Assembly: GCF_000280495.2 (NCBI RefSeq)
Contig: NZ_CP018016.1
Location: 4,526,001 to 4,590,000 of the forward strand
From: Kosakonia radicincitans DSM 16656
Lineage (GTDB): Bacteria; Pseudomonadota; Gammaproteobacteria; Enterobacterales; Enterobacteriaceae
DNA: 64,000 bases
Reading direction: 5' to 3'
Under the pieces are notes generated by a model. That model made no database searches, was not told the origin of the DNA, and saw nothing but the letters and a program-made list of their open reading frames with translations. Positions 52,749 to 62,777 of this stretch are shown here, one piece after another (the first letter of the stretch is position 1; each line of letters opens with the position of its first letter). The position numbers were made by a program, and so were the translations under genes.

Positions 52749-52775
52749 ATGCCAGCCCCCGCAAGGACTGGCAAT
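52749..52775 (-). terminator. Weak hairpin after gudD
   Basis: TGCCAG and CTGGCA pair across a loop, followed by TTTC on the minus strand. It may attenuate read-through from gudD into the kinase gene. Confidence 0.4.
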
Positions 52776-52779
52776 TTCA

Positions 52780-54120
52780 TTAACGCACCATGCAGGGCCG
52801 TTTGTTATCAAACTTCCAGTCAGGGATCAGATACTGCATCCCCATAGCATCATCACGCGCGCCAAGGCCATGTTTCTGATATAGCTCGTTGGCTTTCATC
52901 ACCTGATCCATATCCAGTTCAACGCCCAGACCCGGCGTGGTCGGAACCTGTACCATCCCGCCTTTGATTTCGAACGGCTGTTTGGTCAGGCGCTGATTGC
53001 CCTCCTGCCAGATCCAGTGTGTGTCGATAGCGGTAATGTTGCCAGGCGCAGCGGCAGCGACGTGAGTGAACATCGCCAGCGAAATATCAAAGTGGTTGTT
53101 GGAGTGCGAACCCCAGGTCAGGCCAAATTCGTGGCACATTTGCGCCACACGTACCGAGCCCTGCATCGTCCAGAAATGCGGATCCGCCAGCGGAATATCC
53201 ACCGATTGCAGTGACAGCGTATGCCCCATCTGACGCCAGTCGGTGGCGATCATGTTGGTCGCCGTCGGCAGACCGGTCGCCCGGCGGAATTCCGCCATCA
53301 CTTCACGACCGGAGAAACCCTGTTCAGCACCGCAGGGATCTTCCGCGTAAGCCAGCACACCTTTCAGATGCTTACCGATTTTGATGGCTTCATCCAGCGA
53401 CCATGCGCCATTGGGATCCAGCGTGACACGCGCCTGCGGGAAGCGTTTTGCCAGCGCGGAAATGGCTTCCGCCTCTTCCATGCCCGCCAGAACGCCGCCT
53501 TTCAGTTTGAAATCGTTAAAGCCATATTTTTCATAAGCGGCTTCCGCCAGACGCACTACGCGATCCGGCGTCATTGCCTCTTCATGGCGCACGCGATACC
53601 AGTCGCATTTGTCATCCGGCTGACTCTGGTACGGCAGCGGCGTTTTTTTGCTGTCGCCGACGAAGAACAGGTAGCCCAGCATCTCCACTTCATTACGCTG
53701 CTGGCCTTCGCCCAGCAGGGAGGCGACGTTGACGCCAAGGTGCTGGCCTAACAGATCCAGCATCGCCGCTTCGATGCCCGTCACCACATGGATCGTGGTA
53801 CGCAGATCGAAGGTTTGCAGGCCGCGGCCGCCTGCATCGCGATCGGCGAAAGTCTGGCGCACGCTGTTCAGCACGTTTTTGTATTCACCCAGCGTTTTAC
53901 CAACCACCAGCGGAATCGCATCTTCCAGCGTTTTACGGATTTTCTCACCGCCCGGAATTTCCCCTACGCCGGTGTGCCCGGCGTTGTCTTTGATCACCAC
54001 GATATTACGGGTGAAGAAAGGGGCATGCGCGCCGCTCAGATTCATCAGCATGCTGTCGTGCCCGGCAACCGGGATCACCTGCATGGATGCGACAACGGGG
54101 GTAGACGTATATGTGCTCAT
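52780..54120 (-). CDS. gudD: D-glucarate dehydratase
   Basis: GudD dehydrates D-glucarate or L-idarate to 5-keto-4-deoxy-D-glucarate. Its 446 residues equal E. coli. Enolase-superfamily features are a general base Lys in [13 protein letters not shown] (KxK), metal ligands in [20 protein letters not shown] and [13 protein letters not shown], and the catalytic His in [11 protein letters not shown]. It is third in gudPXD, 18 bp after gudX, with which it shares most of its sequence. Confidence 0.97.
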   Translation of the reverse strand: MSTYTSTPVVASMQVIPVAGHDSMLMNLSGAHAPFFTRNIVVIKDNAGHTGVGEIPGGEKIRKTLEDAIPLVVGKTLGEYKNVLNSVRQTFADRDAGGRGLQTFDLRTTIHVVTGIEAAMLDLLGQHLGVNVASLLGEGQQRNEVEMLGYLFFVGDSKKTPLPYQSQPDDKCDWYRVRHEEAMTPDRVVRLAEAAYEKYGFNDFKLKGGVLAGMEEAEAISALAKRFPQARVTLDPNGAWSLDEAIKIGKHLKGVLAYAEDPCGAEQGFSGREVMAEFRRATGLPTATNMIATDWRQMGHTLSLQSVDIPLADPHFWTMQGSVRVAQMCHEFGLTWGSHSNNHFDISLAMFTHVAAAAPGNITAIDTHWIWQEGNQRLTKQPFEIKGGMVQVPTTPGLGVELDMDQVMKANELYQKHGLGARDDAMGMQYLIPDWKFDNKRPCMVR

Positions 54121-54138
54121 TTTTTATCCTTTTCTCTC

Positions 54139-55479
54139 TCAATGACGTCCAAAGACCGGGCGTTTTTTGTCAAACGTCCAGCCCGGGATGAGGTACTGCA
54201 TCGGGCCTGCGTCATTGCGCGCGCCGCCAGGCAGTTTTTTATAGGCGGCATGCGCTTTCTCGATTTGATGCCAGTCGATCTCCACGCCGAGGCCAGGTGC
54301 ATCCGGCACGGCAATTTTGCCCTGCCTGATTTCCAGCGGCTGTTGGGTCAGGCGGGCATCGCCCTCCTGCCAGATCCAGTGGGTGTCGATAGCGGTTGGC
54401 GTTCCCGGCGCAGCGGCGCCGACATGGGTAAACATCGCCAGTGAAATATCGAAATGATTGTTGGAGTGACAGCCCCAGGTCAGCCCCCAGTCGTCACACA
54501 ACTGCGCAACCCGCACGGCGCCTGAGAGCGTCCAGAAGTGCGGATCCGCCAGCGGAATATCGACGGCATTCAGCATCACCGCATGGCCCATTTCTCGCCA
54601 GTTGGTGGCGATCATATTAGTGGCGACCGGCAGGCCGGTGGCGCGGCGGAACTCCGCCATCACTTCGCGGCCGGAGAAGCCCTGCTCGGCACCGCACGGA
54701 TCTTCGGCGTAGGTCAGCACATCATTCAGCCCCTTACACAGGCTAATGGCTTCGTCCAGCAGCCAGGCGCCGTTCGGGTCCACCGTAATGCGCGCATCCG
54801 GGAAGCGTTTTTTCAGCGCCTTCACGGTTTCAATCTCTTGCTCGCCGGGCAGGACACCGCCTTTCAGTTTGAAATCTTTGAAGCCGTAGCGATCCTGCGA
54901 GGCCTCAGCCAGACGTACCACGGCATCGCTGGTCATCGCTTCCTGATGACGCAGACGATACCATTCGTGGCTGCCGGGCGTGGCATCCAGATAGGGAAGA
55001 TCGGTTTTCGTGCGATCGCCGACATAGAACAGATAACCCAGTACCGTTACGGCATCGCGCTGTTTGCCGGGGCCAAGCAGTTCGCACACCGGTACGTTCA
55101 AAGCTTTACCGAGCAGATCGAGCAGCGCGGCTTCCAGTGCTGCAACCGCATTGACGCGCAGTTCAAAGGTCCATGCGCCTTTGCCGAAGGTGTCGAAATC
55201 CGCCGCCTGGTTGCCTTTATGCACGCGCTGCACCACTTTGTTCAGCCGGGCAACTTCCTGCCCGACCACCATCGGAGTGGCATCGACCAGCGTTTTGTAG
55301 ATCACTTCGCCGCCGGGCGCTTCACCGACGCCAGTATTCCCGGCGTTATCCGTCAGCACGACAATGTTGCGCGTGAAGTAGGCGTTATGCGCGCCGCCAA
55401 TGTTCATCAGCATACTGTCATGCCCGGCTACGGGAATGACTTTCATCCCGGTGATAATCGGGCTGGCTTGTGTATTCAT
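54139..55479 (-). CDS. gudX: Glucarate dehydratase-related protein GudX
   Basis: This 446-residue paralogue of GudD (YgcY) retains the KLKGGVLPG Lys motif, [25 protein letters not shown] and [10 protein letters not shown], so the active-site scaffold looks intact. Cys replaces the Ser before the HSNNH motif of GudD. E. coli GudX is generally considered a dehydratase-related partner of GudD. Its start overlaps the gudP stop by one base (TAATG). Tandem duplication of gudD is the likely origin. Confidence 0.95.
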   Translation of the reverse strand: MNTQASPIITGMKVIPVAGHDSMLMNIGGAHNAYFTRNIVVLTDNAGNTGVGEAPGGEVIYKTLVDATPMVVGQEVARLNKVVQRVHKGNQAADFDTFGKGAWTFELRVNAVAALEAALLDLLGKALNVPVCELLGPGKQRDAVTVLGYLFYVGDRTKTDLPYLDATPGSHEWYRLRHQEAMTSDAVVRLAEASQDRYGFKDFKLKGGVLPGEQEIETVKALKKRFPDARITVDPNGAWLLDEAISLCKGLNDVLTYAEDPCGAEQGFSGREVMAEFRRATGLPVATNMIATNWREMGHAVMLNAVDIPLADPHFWTLSGAVRVAQLCDDWGLTWGCHSNNHFDISLAMFTHVGAAAPGTPTAIDTHWIWQEGDARLTQQPLEIRQGKIAVPDAPGLGVEIDWHQIEKAHAAYKKLPGGARNDAGPMQYLIPGWTFDKKRPVFGRH

Positions 55480-56831
55480 TACTCGCGTCCTGTAGGTTTC
55501 AGTACGATACGTTTGATATCGCCGACCAGTACCAGATAGCTCAGTACCGCCACCAGCGCATGGATACCGACATAAATCAGCGCGCCATTAAACGAACCGG
55601 TAGAGCCAACGATGTAGCCGATAGCAATGGGCGTCACGATACCGGAGATGTTACCGAACATATTGAACAGGCCGCCGCTCAGACCGCTGATCTCTTTCGG
55701 CGCGGTATCTGCCATCACCGCCCAGCCCAGCGCGCCAATCCCTTTACCGAAGAAGGCCAGCGACATAAAGCCGATGATCATCATTTCCGAGTTGGTATAG
55801 TTACAGAACACCATGCTCATCGACAGCAGCATACCCAGTACGATCGGTGTTTTGCGGGCCATATTCAGTGAGCCGTAGCGACGCATTAACCAGTCTGAAA
55901 TGATGCCGCCAAGTACACCGCCGACAAACCCGCAAATAGCCGGAATCGACGCCATAAAACCGGCCTTCAGAATCGACATGCCGCGCGCCTGTACCAGATA
56001 CACCGGGAACCAGGTGATGAAGAAGTAAGTCAGGGCGTTAATGCAGTACTGCCCCAGGTAAACACCGATCATCATGCGCGAACCCAGCAGCTGCTTAATC
56101 TGCCCCCATTTTTCCGAGAACGGGACACTGTGAGTATTGTTCTTCTGATCCATGTTGATCAGCGCGCCGCCTTCGGCAATGTACTCCAGCTCCTTCTTGT
56201 TGACGCCAGGGTGCTGATTCGGCTCGTGGATCATTTTCTGCCACAGCAGACTGATGAAGATCCCTAAACCGCCCATGAAGAAGAAGACGTGCGACCAGCC
56301 CACTTCGTGCGTCAGCCAGCCCATGATCGGCGCAAAGATAACGGTCGCGAAATATTGTGCGGAGTTAAAAATCGCCACCGCCGTGCCCCTCTCTTGCGCC
56401 GGGAACCAGGCCGCAACGATACGACTGTTACCGGGGAAGGAGGGTGATTCGGCCAGACCGACCATAAAACGCAGAGTAAAGAGAGCCACGATGATGCCGA
56501 AGCCACTGAAGATATCGACAAAGCCCTGCAATAAGGTAAACAGTGACCAGGTAAAGATGGACCAGAAATAGACCCGTTTGGAGCCGAAGCGGTCAAGCAA
56601 CCAGCCGCCCGGTATCTGGCCAATCACATAGGCCCAGGAAAATGCAGAAAAAACATAGCCCATGGCGACCGAATCAAGGCCGATGGCTTTGGACATCTCC
56701 GAACCGGCAATCGACAAAGTTGCGCGATCGCCGTAGTTGAAGGATGTGACGATAAACAGCATCACCACTATCCAGTAGCGGGCGTTAGTGCGCTTTTCAG
56801 CGCCGCTCGCCGCCTGGCTGAATGTACTCAT
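55479..56831 (-). CDS. gudP: D-glucarate/galactarate permease (MFS)
   Basis: GudP imports glucarate and galactarate by proton symport. It has 450 residues and about 12 transmembrane helices, and belongs to the anion:cation symporter branch of the major facilitator family. Motifs are [26 protein letters not shown] at the start and [15 protein letters not shown] between helices 2 and 3. It is the first gene of gudPXD. The control region upstream (56832-57179) would be the CdaR-activated promoter, as in E. coli. Confidence 0.97.
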   Translation of the reverse strand: MSTFSQAASGAEKRTNARYWIVVMLFIVTSFNYGDRATLSIAGSEMSKAIGLDSVAMGYVFSAFSWAYVIGQIPGGWLLDRFGSKRVYFWSIFTWSLFTLLQGFVDIFSGFGIIVALFTLRFMVGLAESPSFPGNSRIVAAWFPAQERGTAVAIFNSAQYFATVIFAPIMGWLTHEVGWSHVFFFMGGLGIFISLLWQKMIHEPNQHPGVNKKELEYIAEGGALINMDQKNNTHSVPFSEKWGQIKQLLGSRMMIGVYLGQYCINALTYFFITWFPVYLVQARGMSILKAGFMASIPAICGFVGGVLGGIISDWLMRRYGSLNMARKTPIVLGMLLSMSMVFCNYTNSEMMIIGFMSLAFFGKGIGALGWAVMADTAPKEISGLSGGLFNMFGNISGIVTPIAIGYIVGSTGSFNGALIYVGIHALVAVLSYLVLVGDIKRIVLKPTGRE

Positions 56832-57179
56832 GGTTGTACTCCCGAAGCATCAATGTTCTTTTGTACATTCATCCTGTACGGCACAACCGGTAGGGGAAGA
56901 CAGGATGATGTAGTTGTGTTTTTTGCTGTTCCTGCCGGGGTTTTCCCCTTAGCGGAGCGCATTTTTTTACTGGCAGGAAAAGTATAAGAAGCGGCCTTTC
57001 AAGTCTCACCGTGCAACAACACAACATTCATCAGACCCGGCAAGTTGCTTTATTGCATTAGCCCAGGGTGATGGGGAGTACTTCACGGAAATAGAAACCG
57101 GGGATCGGCAAAGAGGGCCTGACGAGGGAAAGGATCGAAGAATGTGAAATGCGTCGCTTGACGCCGTAAAAAGAGGGAA
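56832..57179. promoter_or_regulatory. gudP upstream control region
   Basis: About 350 bp without a gene. The gudPXD promoter must lie here. I could not identify a CdaR operator by eye; the region 56990-57060 (GTGCAACAACACAACATT) is AC-rich and repetitive. Confidence 0.45.
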
Positions 57180-57207
57180 TTTTCCCTCCCCGGACGAGGA
57201 GGGAAAA
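57180..57207 (-). terminator. Terminator of truC-yqcA
   Basis: On the minus strand TTTTCCCTCC and GGAGGGAAAA form a stem just after the yqcA stop, followed by an AT-rich stretch (TTCCCTCTTTTT). Confidence 0.75.
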
Positions 57208-57209
57208 CA

Positions 57210-57659
57210 TTATTTCAGCAGCGTTGCCCAGCGTTCAACCCACGGATTTGACACACTTTCCGGCTCCGGGTCTTCATTCGCGTCAATCAGCAGCATATCA
57301 CCGATGCGCTGTGCGCCCTGCTCCTGCAACAACGCATCAAATTGTTTGCCGCCGCCGCAGAAATTGTCGTATGTGCTATCGCCCAGGGCAATCACACCAT
57401 AATGTAAATCCGGCTGGTAACCCACAGTATCGCGCAGGTAATGGAACAACGGCGCAATGCTGTCCGGCAAATCGCCCTGCCCGGTCGTAGACGTTACCAC
57501 CAGCGCGTAATGGCCTTTGTTGTTATCCCAGTCCGCCGCTGTAGGATCTTCAAACACCACTGCGCTATGGCCGTGTGCGTTTAAAATTTCCTGCGCTTCT
57601 TCCGCCACCAGCAGCGAATTACCGTAGATGGTGCCAACAAAAATTCCGACCTTCGCCAT
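57210..57659 (-). CDS. yqcA: Flavodoxin YqcA
   Basis: This 149-residue short-chain flavodoxin binds FMN; its partner is unknown. ATG 57659 gives [15 protein letters not shown], the phosphate-binding loop of flavodoxins. [12 protein letters not shown] and [18 protein letters not shown] are the other FMN contacts. Its start is 5 bp beyond the truC stop, so yqcC-truC-yqcA form a tight operon. Confidence 0.96.
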   Translation of the reverse strand: MAKVGIFVGTIYGNSLLVAEEAQEILNAHGHSAVVFEDPTAADWDNNKGHYALVVTSTTGQGDLPDSIAPLFHYLRDTVGYQPDLHYGVIALGDSTYDNFCGGGKQFDALLQEQGAQRIGDMLLIDANEDPEPESVSNPWVERWATLLK

Positions 57660-57664
57660 GCTCA

Positions 57665-58459
57665 TCACTCCTTGTGTGATTCGAGATGGCCCTCATCCTG
57701 ACCGTTCAGCGGCGCAAACTCAACCCTTTCATTCTCAGGGAGAAGCCCGCGCCAGCCGAAGCGCGACAGCGCCTGCATCCACACTTCATCCAGCCCGGCG
57801 CGCAGCGTTAAAGCTTCGCCGGTAAACGGGTGCGTGAGCGTTAACTGGCTGGCATGCAGCATCAACCGCTGACAACCAAAATGCTCTGCGGCGCTGCGGT
57901 TTTGCCGCAAATCGCCATGCTTGCTGTCGCCAATGATCGGATGACGTAAGTGCGCCAGATGGCGACGTAACTGATGTTTGCGGCCGGTTTTCGGTTCCAG
58001 TTCAACCAGCCCATAACGGGTGGTCGGGAATTTACTGGTCGCTACGGGCATTTCGGTGGTCGCCAGCCCGCGATAATGGGTTACCGCTGGCTGCGGCTCT
58101 TTATTCGCGCGGGCGAATTTGTCGGCGACTTTGTCCAGTTCCTCCACCAGCGGGTAATCAAGCAGCGCCTCTTCCATCAACCAACCGCGCACAATCGCGT
58201 GATAGCGTTTCTGGATTTGATGCTGCTCAAACTGCTGCGCCAGGCGGCGGCCCGCTTCGCTGGAAAGCCCCATCAATAAAACGCCGGACGTTGGCCTGTC
58301 GAGACGATGCGCGGTAAAAACGTGCTGGCCGATTTGGTCGCGCACAGTTTGCATTACGACCACTTTTTCATCGCGATCCAGCCAGCTACGGTGTACCAGC
58401 CAGCCGGAGGGTTTGTTCACCGCCACCAGCCATTCGTCCTGGTAAATAATCTCCAGCAT
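57665..58459 (-). CDS. truC: tRNA pseudouridine synthase C
   Basis: TruC makes pseudouridine 65 in tRNA-Ile and tRNA-Asp. It has 264 residues, a little longer than E. coli (260). The RluA/RluD-family active-site motif [16 protein letters not shown] with the catalytic Asp is near residue 54, and [19 protein letters not shown] is the conserved second motif. Its start overlaps the yqcC stop by one base. Confidence 0.97.
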   Translation of the reverse strand: MLEIIYQDEWLVAVNKPSGWLVHRSWLDRDEKVVVMQTVRDQIGQHVFTAHRLDRPTSGVLLMGLSSEAGRRLAQQFEQHQIQKRYHAIVRGWLMEEALLDYPLVEELDKVADKFARANKEPQPAVTHYRGLATTEMPVATSKFPTTRYGLVELEPKTGRKHQLRRHLAHLRHPIIGDSKHGDLRQNRSAAEHFGCQRLMLHASQLTLTHPFTGEALTLRAGLDEVWMQALSRFGWRGLLPENERVEFAPLNGQDEGHLESHKE

Positions 58460-58788
58460 TAGTCAGCTTCGCTGGCGAACAGCGCGTCAAGCTGCTGAAG
58501 ATGAACCAGCATCACCTCACGGGAGGGGTGCGTGGCGTCAACAGCGATTTCATAATATGGCGCGATGGCAAACGCCTGCGGCAGCGGCTGCTGGCTGTCC
58601 AGCAGCGCGTGCATACGCGGAATTAATACCCATTGCAGCCACTCGAACGGCTCAAGGGTATCCATACAGAAGGGTTGCGTGCTTTCAAGGGCATCCGGCG
58701 CTGGCGCCGCGCTTTGCCACAGATTTTGCTCGCGCAGTTGCGCTTCGAGTTGATGAAGTTGCTCGCGCACTTGTTGATGCAGAGTCAT
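58459..58788 (-). CDS. yqcC: YqcC family protein
   Basis: This 109-residue protein of unknown function belongs to the DUF446 type. ATG 58788 is used, since the open frame to 58893 would run back through the csrB terminator. It is helical and acidic, with the conserved core CMDTLEPFEWLQWVLIPRMHALL and a terminal LVHLQQLDALF. It is translationally coupled to truC. It is conserved in enterobacteria at this place between csrB and truC. Confidence 0.94.
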   Translation of the reverse strand: MTLHQQVREQLHQLEAQLREQNLWQSAAPAPDALESTQPFCMDTLEPFEWLQWVLIPRMHALLDSQQPLPQAFAIAPYYEIAVDATHPSREVMLVHLQQLDALFASEAD

Positions 58789-58843
58789 AAAACCCCCAGT
58801 AGAAAACAGACTGGCGCGCAGCATAGCAAAGACCAGAGCAAAT

Positions 58844-59209
58844 AAAAAAAGGGAGCACTGTAAAAACAGTGCTCCCGGTTCGTTTCGTAGCAATCCGGCT
58901 ACTCGTTGTGCTCCCTGCTCATCCTTGAAAACTTTTCCTGTGGTCTCCTGACCGGTTCATCCGTGAACTGTGCATCATGCTCACACCACCCCGATGTGAC
59001 TTAGCCTCATCCTTAATGCGTGTCCCTGATCATCCTGATCTGTCGGGCATCCTGACCGACTCTCATTCTCCTTCCTGGAGGTGTCCCTTAGCGCAATCCT
59101 GCGTTGTCCTGCTGCTTCATCCTGAAGCCTTTCCCTGTAGCACCTTCCCGGTGTGTCCCTGAAGCAACATCATCCTGATGTACGCTTCGTTGTCAGACTC
59201 CCTGTCGAC
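58844..59209 (-). ncRNA. csrB: CsrB regulatory RNA
   Basis: CsrB is an RNA sponge that sequesters the translational repressor CsrA. On the minus strand it starts GTCGACAGGGAGTCTGACAA, as in E. coli csrB, and ends with the hairpin GGGAGCACTGT..ACAGTGCTCCC and a T-run. The roughly 366-nt transcript contains 22 GGA motifs by my count, many as CAGGATG in hairpin loops, the CsrA-binding form. It lies between syd and yqcC as in E. coli. The BarA kinase that drives its transcription is encoded in this window. Confidence 0.97.
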
Positions 59210-59244
59210 AGAAACAGAATTACCCATTCCGCGGCCCCTTACAA
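59209..59244 (-). promoter_or_regulatory. csrB promoter
   Basis: On the minus strand TTGTAA (59239-59244), 16 bp, TAATTC (59217-59222), then the transcript start G at 59209. Confidence 0.65.
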
Positions 59245-59367
59245 GAACGCCTAACGCAAATTTTCTTTTGAATGAAACCCTTTAGGTACAAGGGTTAAAG
59301 CGTAACGTTATGAAATTAAATAATTATAGGGGGAATAGCACAATAACGGTAGGGCAAATGTCCTGGC

Positions 59368-59401
59368 GATCTCTCACAGGTCGTGTGAGAGATCTCGCAC
59401 A
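59368..59401. promoter_or_regulatory. UvrY-type palindromes upstream of csrB
   Basis: There are three inverted half-sites in a row: GATCTCTCACA (59368-59378), TGTGAGAGATC (59384-59394) and GATCTCGCACA (59391-59401). The second and third form an 18-bp palindrome TGTGAGAGATCTCGCACA centred about 183 bp upstream of the csrB start. It closely resembles the UvrY/GacA box known upstream of E. coli csrB. Confidence 0.75.
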
Positions 59402-59420
59402 CGCAGAGTAGCATTGAGGA

Positions 59421-59966
59421 CTACACGACAGGTTCGAGGCGGTTGAGAAAATCCGCAAGGCTGGGGGCCAGAACGGTACGCTGACGGGTACCCAGCGTCT
59501 CTTGCACCACTTCACCGCTCAGATTACACAGCGAAATGACATCCAGCTCACTATCAAGCGTGGCGATAAACAACGTCGGCGAAAGCTTTAACCGTTTCTG
59601 CGTGACAAGGTGACCAATCAGGTTTTCCTGTACGCGCAGAAAATCTTCTTCGCTCCAGGTTTGCAGCAGCGTCAGCGGCAGTGCGCCAAGGCGCGCGTGC
59701 ATATCGCCAGCGAATTGCGTGGTATAAAACGTATGAACTGGCGTTTGTACCACAATCTCCATTGCCTGCTCAATCGGGTTTACGTTCGGCTGCGCAGAAA
59801 ATGGCTGAGGTTGCCAGATCACATACTCAGCGGTTGAAGAGATAATGCAGGGCGATGGAATGCCGTGCAGCTCCTCGCTTTGTGGCCAGGTGCCGCGCGC
59901 TGCGTGCCACGCGTCGCAATAACGTTCAGTAAAAGCTTTCAGCGCAATGGCCGTCTCGTTTTCCAC
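59421..59966 (-). CDS. syd: SecY-interacting protein Syd
   Basis: Syd is a peripheral inner-membrane protein that binds SecY and may monitor SecYEG assembly. It has 181 residues, the E. coli length, with the characteristic [21 protein letters not shown] start and [20 protein letters not shown]. It is divergent from queF across about 70 bp and upstream of csrB. Confidence 0.96.
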   Translation of the reverse strand: MENETAIALKAFTERYCDAWHAARGTWPQSEELHGIPSPCIISSTAEYVIWQPQPFSAQPNVNPIEQAMEIVVQTPVHTFYTTQFAGDMHARLGALPLTLLQTWSEEDFLRVQENLIGHLVTQKRLKLSPTLFIATLDSELDVISLCNLSGEVVQETLGTRQRTVLAPSLADFLNRLEPVV

Positions 59967-60035
59967 CGATTTCTCTCTTCACATAAGCCAGGATAAACTC
60001 TGCGTAATAGTTTACCTGCAAAATGGCGATGAAAC

Positions 60036-60881
60036 ATGTCTTCTTACGATAACCACCAGGCTCTGGCTGGCCTGACGCTTGGCAAAACCACTGATTACCG
60101 CGATACCTATGACGCCAGCCTGTTGCAGGGCGTTCCCCGTTCATTAAATCGCGATCCGCTGGGCCTGACGGCCGGGAATCTTCCTTTTCACGGGACGGAT
60201 ATCTGGACGCTTTATGAACTCTCCTGGCTGAATGCCAAAGGTTTGCCGCAGGTTGCGGTAGGCCATGTCGAACTGGACTACGCCAGCGTGAATCTGGTGG
60301 AATCGAAAAGCTTTAAACTCTATCTCAACAGTTTTAACCAGACGCGCTTCGCCAGTTGGGATGAGGTACGCGATACCCTGCAACGCGATTTAAGCGCCTG
60401 CGCGCAAGGCAGCGTCAGCGTGGCGCTGTACCGCATTGATGAACTGGAAGGTCAGCCGATCGCCCATTTCCATGGCACTTGCATTGACGAACAGGATATT
60501 GAAATCGAGAGCTACGCTTTTGACGCTGCGTGGCTGACGGATGCCGCCAGCGGCAAAGTGGTTGACGAGACGTTGGTCAGCCATCTGCTGAAATCAAACT
60601 GTCTGATTACCCACCAGCCGGACTGGGGCTCAGTGCAGATCCAGTACCGGGGACCAAAGATCGATCGCGAGAAACTGCTGCGTTATCTGGTCTCTTTCCG
60701 CCATCACAACGAGTTTCACGAACAGTGCGTTGAGCGCATTTTTACCGACATTCAGCGCTTCTGCCAGCCGGAAAAACTGAGCGTTTACGCACGCTATACG
60801 CGCCGTGGCGGGCTGGATATCAATCCGTGGCGTACCAATACCGATTTCATCCCCGCCACCGGGCGTCTGGTACGTCAGTAA
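60036..60881 (+). CDS. queF: NADPH-dependent 7-cyano-7-deazaguanine reductase
   Basis: QueF reduces preQ0 to preQ1 in queuosine synthesis, the only known nitrile-to-amine reduction by a single enzyme in primary metabolism. It has 281 residues of the long, two-domain (YqcD/unimodular) type. The motif [19 protein letters not shown] is in the N-half. The catalytic Cys that forms a thioimide with the nitrile lies in [17 protein letters not shown] in the C-half. It is divergent from syd. Confidence 0.97.
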   Translation: MSSYDNHQALAGLTLGKTTDYRDTYDASLLQGVPRSLNRDPLGLTAGNLPFHGTDIWTLYELSWLNAKGLPQVAVGHVELDYASVNLVESKSFKLYLNSFNQTRFASWDEVRDTLQRDLSACAQGSVSVALYRIDELEGQPIAHFHGTCIDEQDIEIESYAFDAAWLTDAASGKVVDETLVSHLLKSNCLITHQPDWGSVQIQYRGPKIDREKLLRYLVSFRHHNEFHEQCVERIFTDIQRFCQPEKLSVYARYTRRGGLDINPWRTNTDFIPATGRLVRQ

Positions 60882-60968
60882 AACATTTCCAGCCGGGTTG
60901 TTAAACGTCATAAGCCAGGGCTATTGTAATCAGTGGGAAGATAAATTCCGTCCCGTTAAGGAGTTCAC

Positions 60969-62333
60969 TTGATTACACATATTAGCCCGCTTGGCTCAAT
61001 GGATATGCTGTCGCAGCTGGAAGTCGATATGCTTAAACGCACGGCCAGCAGCGACCTTTATCAACTGTTTCGCAACTGCTCGCTCGCTGTACTGAACTCA
61101 GGGAGCCAGACGGACAGCAGCAAAGAGCTGCTTTCCCGCAATGTCGGTTTTGATATCAATGTGTTGCGCCGTGAACGCGGCGTAAAGCTGGAACTGATCA
61201 ACCCGCCGGAAGAGGCCTTTGTCGACGGGCGGATCATCCGCTCGTTGCAGGCCAACTTATTCGCGGTCCTGCGCGATATCCTCTTCGTCAGTGGGCAAAT
61301 TCATAATGCCGGGCGTTTCCAGCATTTAAATCTGGAAAGCTCTATCCATATTACTAACCTGGTCTTCTCCATTTTGCGTAACGCGCGCGCCCTGCACGTC
61401 GGCGAAGCGCCAAATATGGTGGTTTGCTGGGGCGGCCACTCGATCAACGAAACCGAATACCTTTACGCCCGACGTGTGGGTACGCAGTTAGGCCTGCGCG
61501 AGCTGAATATCTGCACCGGCTGCGGGCCGGGCGCAATGGAAGCGCCGATGAAAGGCGCCGCTGTTGGTCATGCGCAGCAACGCTATAAGGATGGCCGTTT
61601 TATCGGTATGACCGAGCCATCCATTATCGCCGCTGAGCCGCCGAATCCGCTGGTCAATGAGTTGATCATCATGCCGGATATTGAAAAACGGCTGGAAGCT
61701 TTTGTCCGCATCGCGCACGGGATCATTATCTTTCCTGGCGGCGTGGGCACGGCGGAAGAGCTGCTCTATCTGCTGGGGATCCTGATGAATCCAGCGAACA
61801 AAAATCAGGTTCTGCCGCTGATCCTGACCGGGCCGAAAGAGAGTGCGGACTACTTCCGCGTGCTGGACGAATTTATTGTCAATACGCTGGGCGAAGCCGC
61901 GCGTCGCCACTACACCATCATCATTAATGATGCGGCTGAAGTGGCGCGTCAGATGAAAAAAGCCATGCCGCTGGTGAAAGAGAACCGTCGCGATACCGGG
62001 GATGCCTACAGTTTCAACTGGTCAATTCGCATTGCGCCGGATCTGCAAGTGCCGTTCGAGCCGACCCATGAAAATATGGCAAACCTGAAACTCTACCCAG
62101 ACCAACCGGTAGAAGTGCTGGCGGCGGATCTGCGCCGGGCCTTCTCGGGTATTGTGGCAGGTAACGTGAAAGAGCCAGGTATCCGCGCGATTGAAGCGTT
62201 TGGTCCCTATAAAATTCACGGCGATAGCGACATGATGCGCCGGATGGACGATCTGTTGCAGGGTTTTGTTGCCCAGCACCGTATGAAACTCCCCGGTTCC
62301 GCTTACATTCCGTGCTACGAAATTTGTGCCTGA
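60969..62333 (+). CDS. ppnN: Pyrimidine/purine nucleotide 5'-monophosphate nucleosidase
   Basis: PpnN (YgdH) cleaves the N-glycosidic bond of nucleotides and is stimulated by (p)ppGpp in E. coli. Its 454 residues match. A LOG-family Rossmann domain contains [20 protein letters not shown] and the [17 protein letters not shown] motif (PGGxGTxxE). Translation starts at TTG 60969, after AAGGAG, as in E. coli, giving [13 protein letters not shown]. It lies between queF and sdaC. Confidence 0.97.
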   Translation: MITHISPLGSMDMLSQLEVDMLKRTASSDLYQLFRNCSLAVLNSGSQTDSSKELLSRNVGFDINVLRRERGVKLELINPPEEAFVDGRIIRSLQANLFAVLRDILFVSGQIHNAGRFQHLNLESSIHITNLVFSILRNARALHVGEAPNMVVCWGGHSINETEYLYARRVGTQLGLRELNICTGCGPGAMEAPMKGAAVGHAQQRYKDGRFIGMTEPSIIAAEPPNPLVNELIIMPDIEKRLEAFVRIAHGIIIFPGGVGTAEELLYLLGILMNPANKNQVLPLILTGPKESADYFRVLDEFIVNTLGEAARRHYTIIINDAAEVARQMKKAMPLVKENRRDTGDAYSFNWSIRIAPDLQVPFEPTHENMANLKLYPDQPVEVLAADLRRAFSGIVAGNVKEPGIRAIEAFGPYKIHGDSDMMRRMDDLLQGFVAQHRMKLPGSAYIPCYEICA

Positions 62334-62777
62334 TTAACCTTTCCAGGGCGGAGTCATAATCCGCCCTTATACATTGCATTTAACCAACCATTTGCTGATC
62401 AGCAATTCATACATTACAACCGCTTTTAATATCGATAAATAACTGCAAAAACGTTGTTTTGCAGTGCTTTTATCATCTTCCATCACCCTGGATTTGATCG
62501 CATATCTTGCGGGTGTTAGCCTTTTCGCCCATAAATTTCATATGTTAATAATTAGCCAGATAAATGGTCTAAATATACACACATAAAAAGTAGATTATTG
62601 CATTTGAGATCCGCATCACTGATGTTGTCATAACTTATCTGTATCTTTCCGCCGCAAATAGTTACAGGGAGAAATTATAAAAAAACTGTAATTGGCCGAC
62701 TTAAATATTGACACTGACGTTTCCGACATTTGATTTGTCTGCAACGGCAGTATTTTGCTTCCCCAGGAGATGTATAA
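62334..62777. other. AT-rich non-coding gap ppnN-sdaC
   Basis: This 444-bp stretch has no gene. It should contain the long regulatory region of sdaC. No clear intrinsic terminator or CRP half-site pair could be placed. Confidence 0.5.

Noticed and set aside
54538..55539. 333-codon frame antisense to gudX, with similar ones opposite gudD and sdaC
   Set aside because: Shadows of enolase-superfamily and transporter genes; no independent support.
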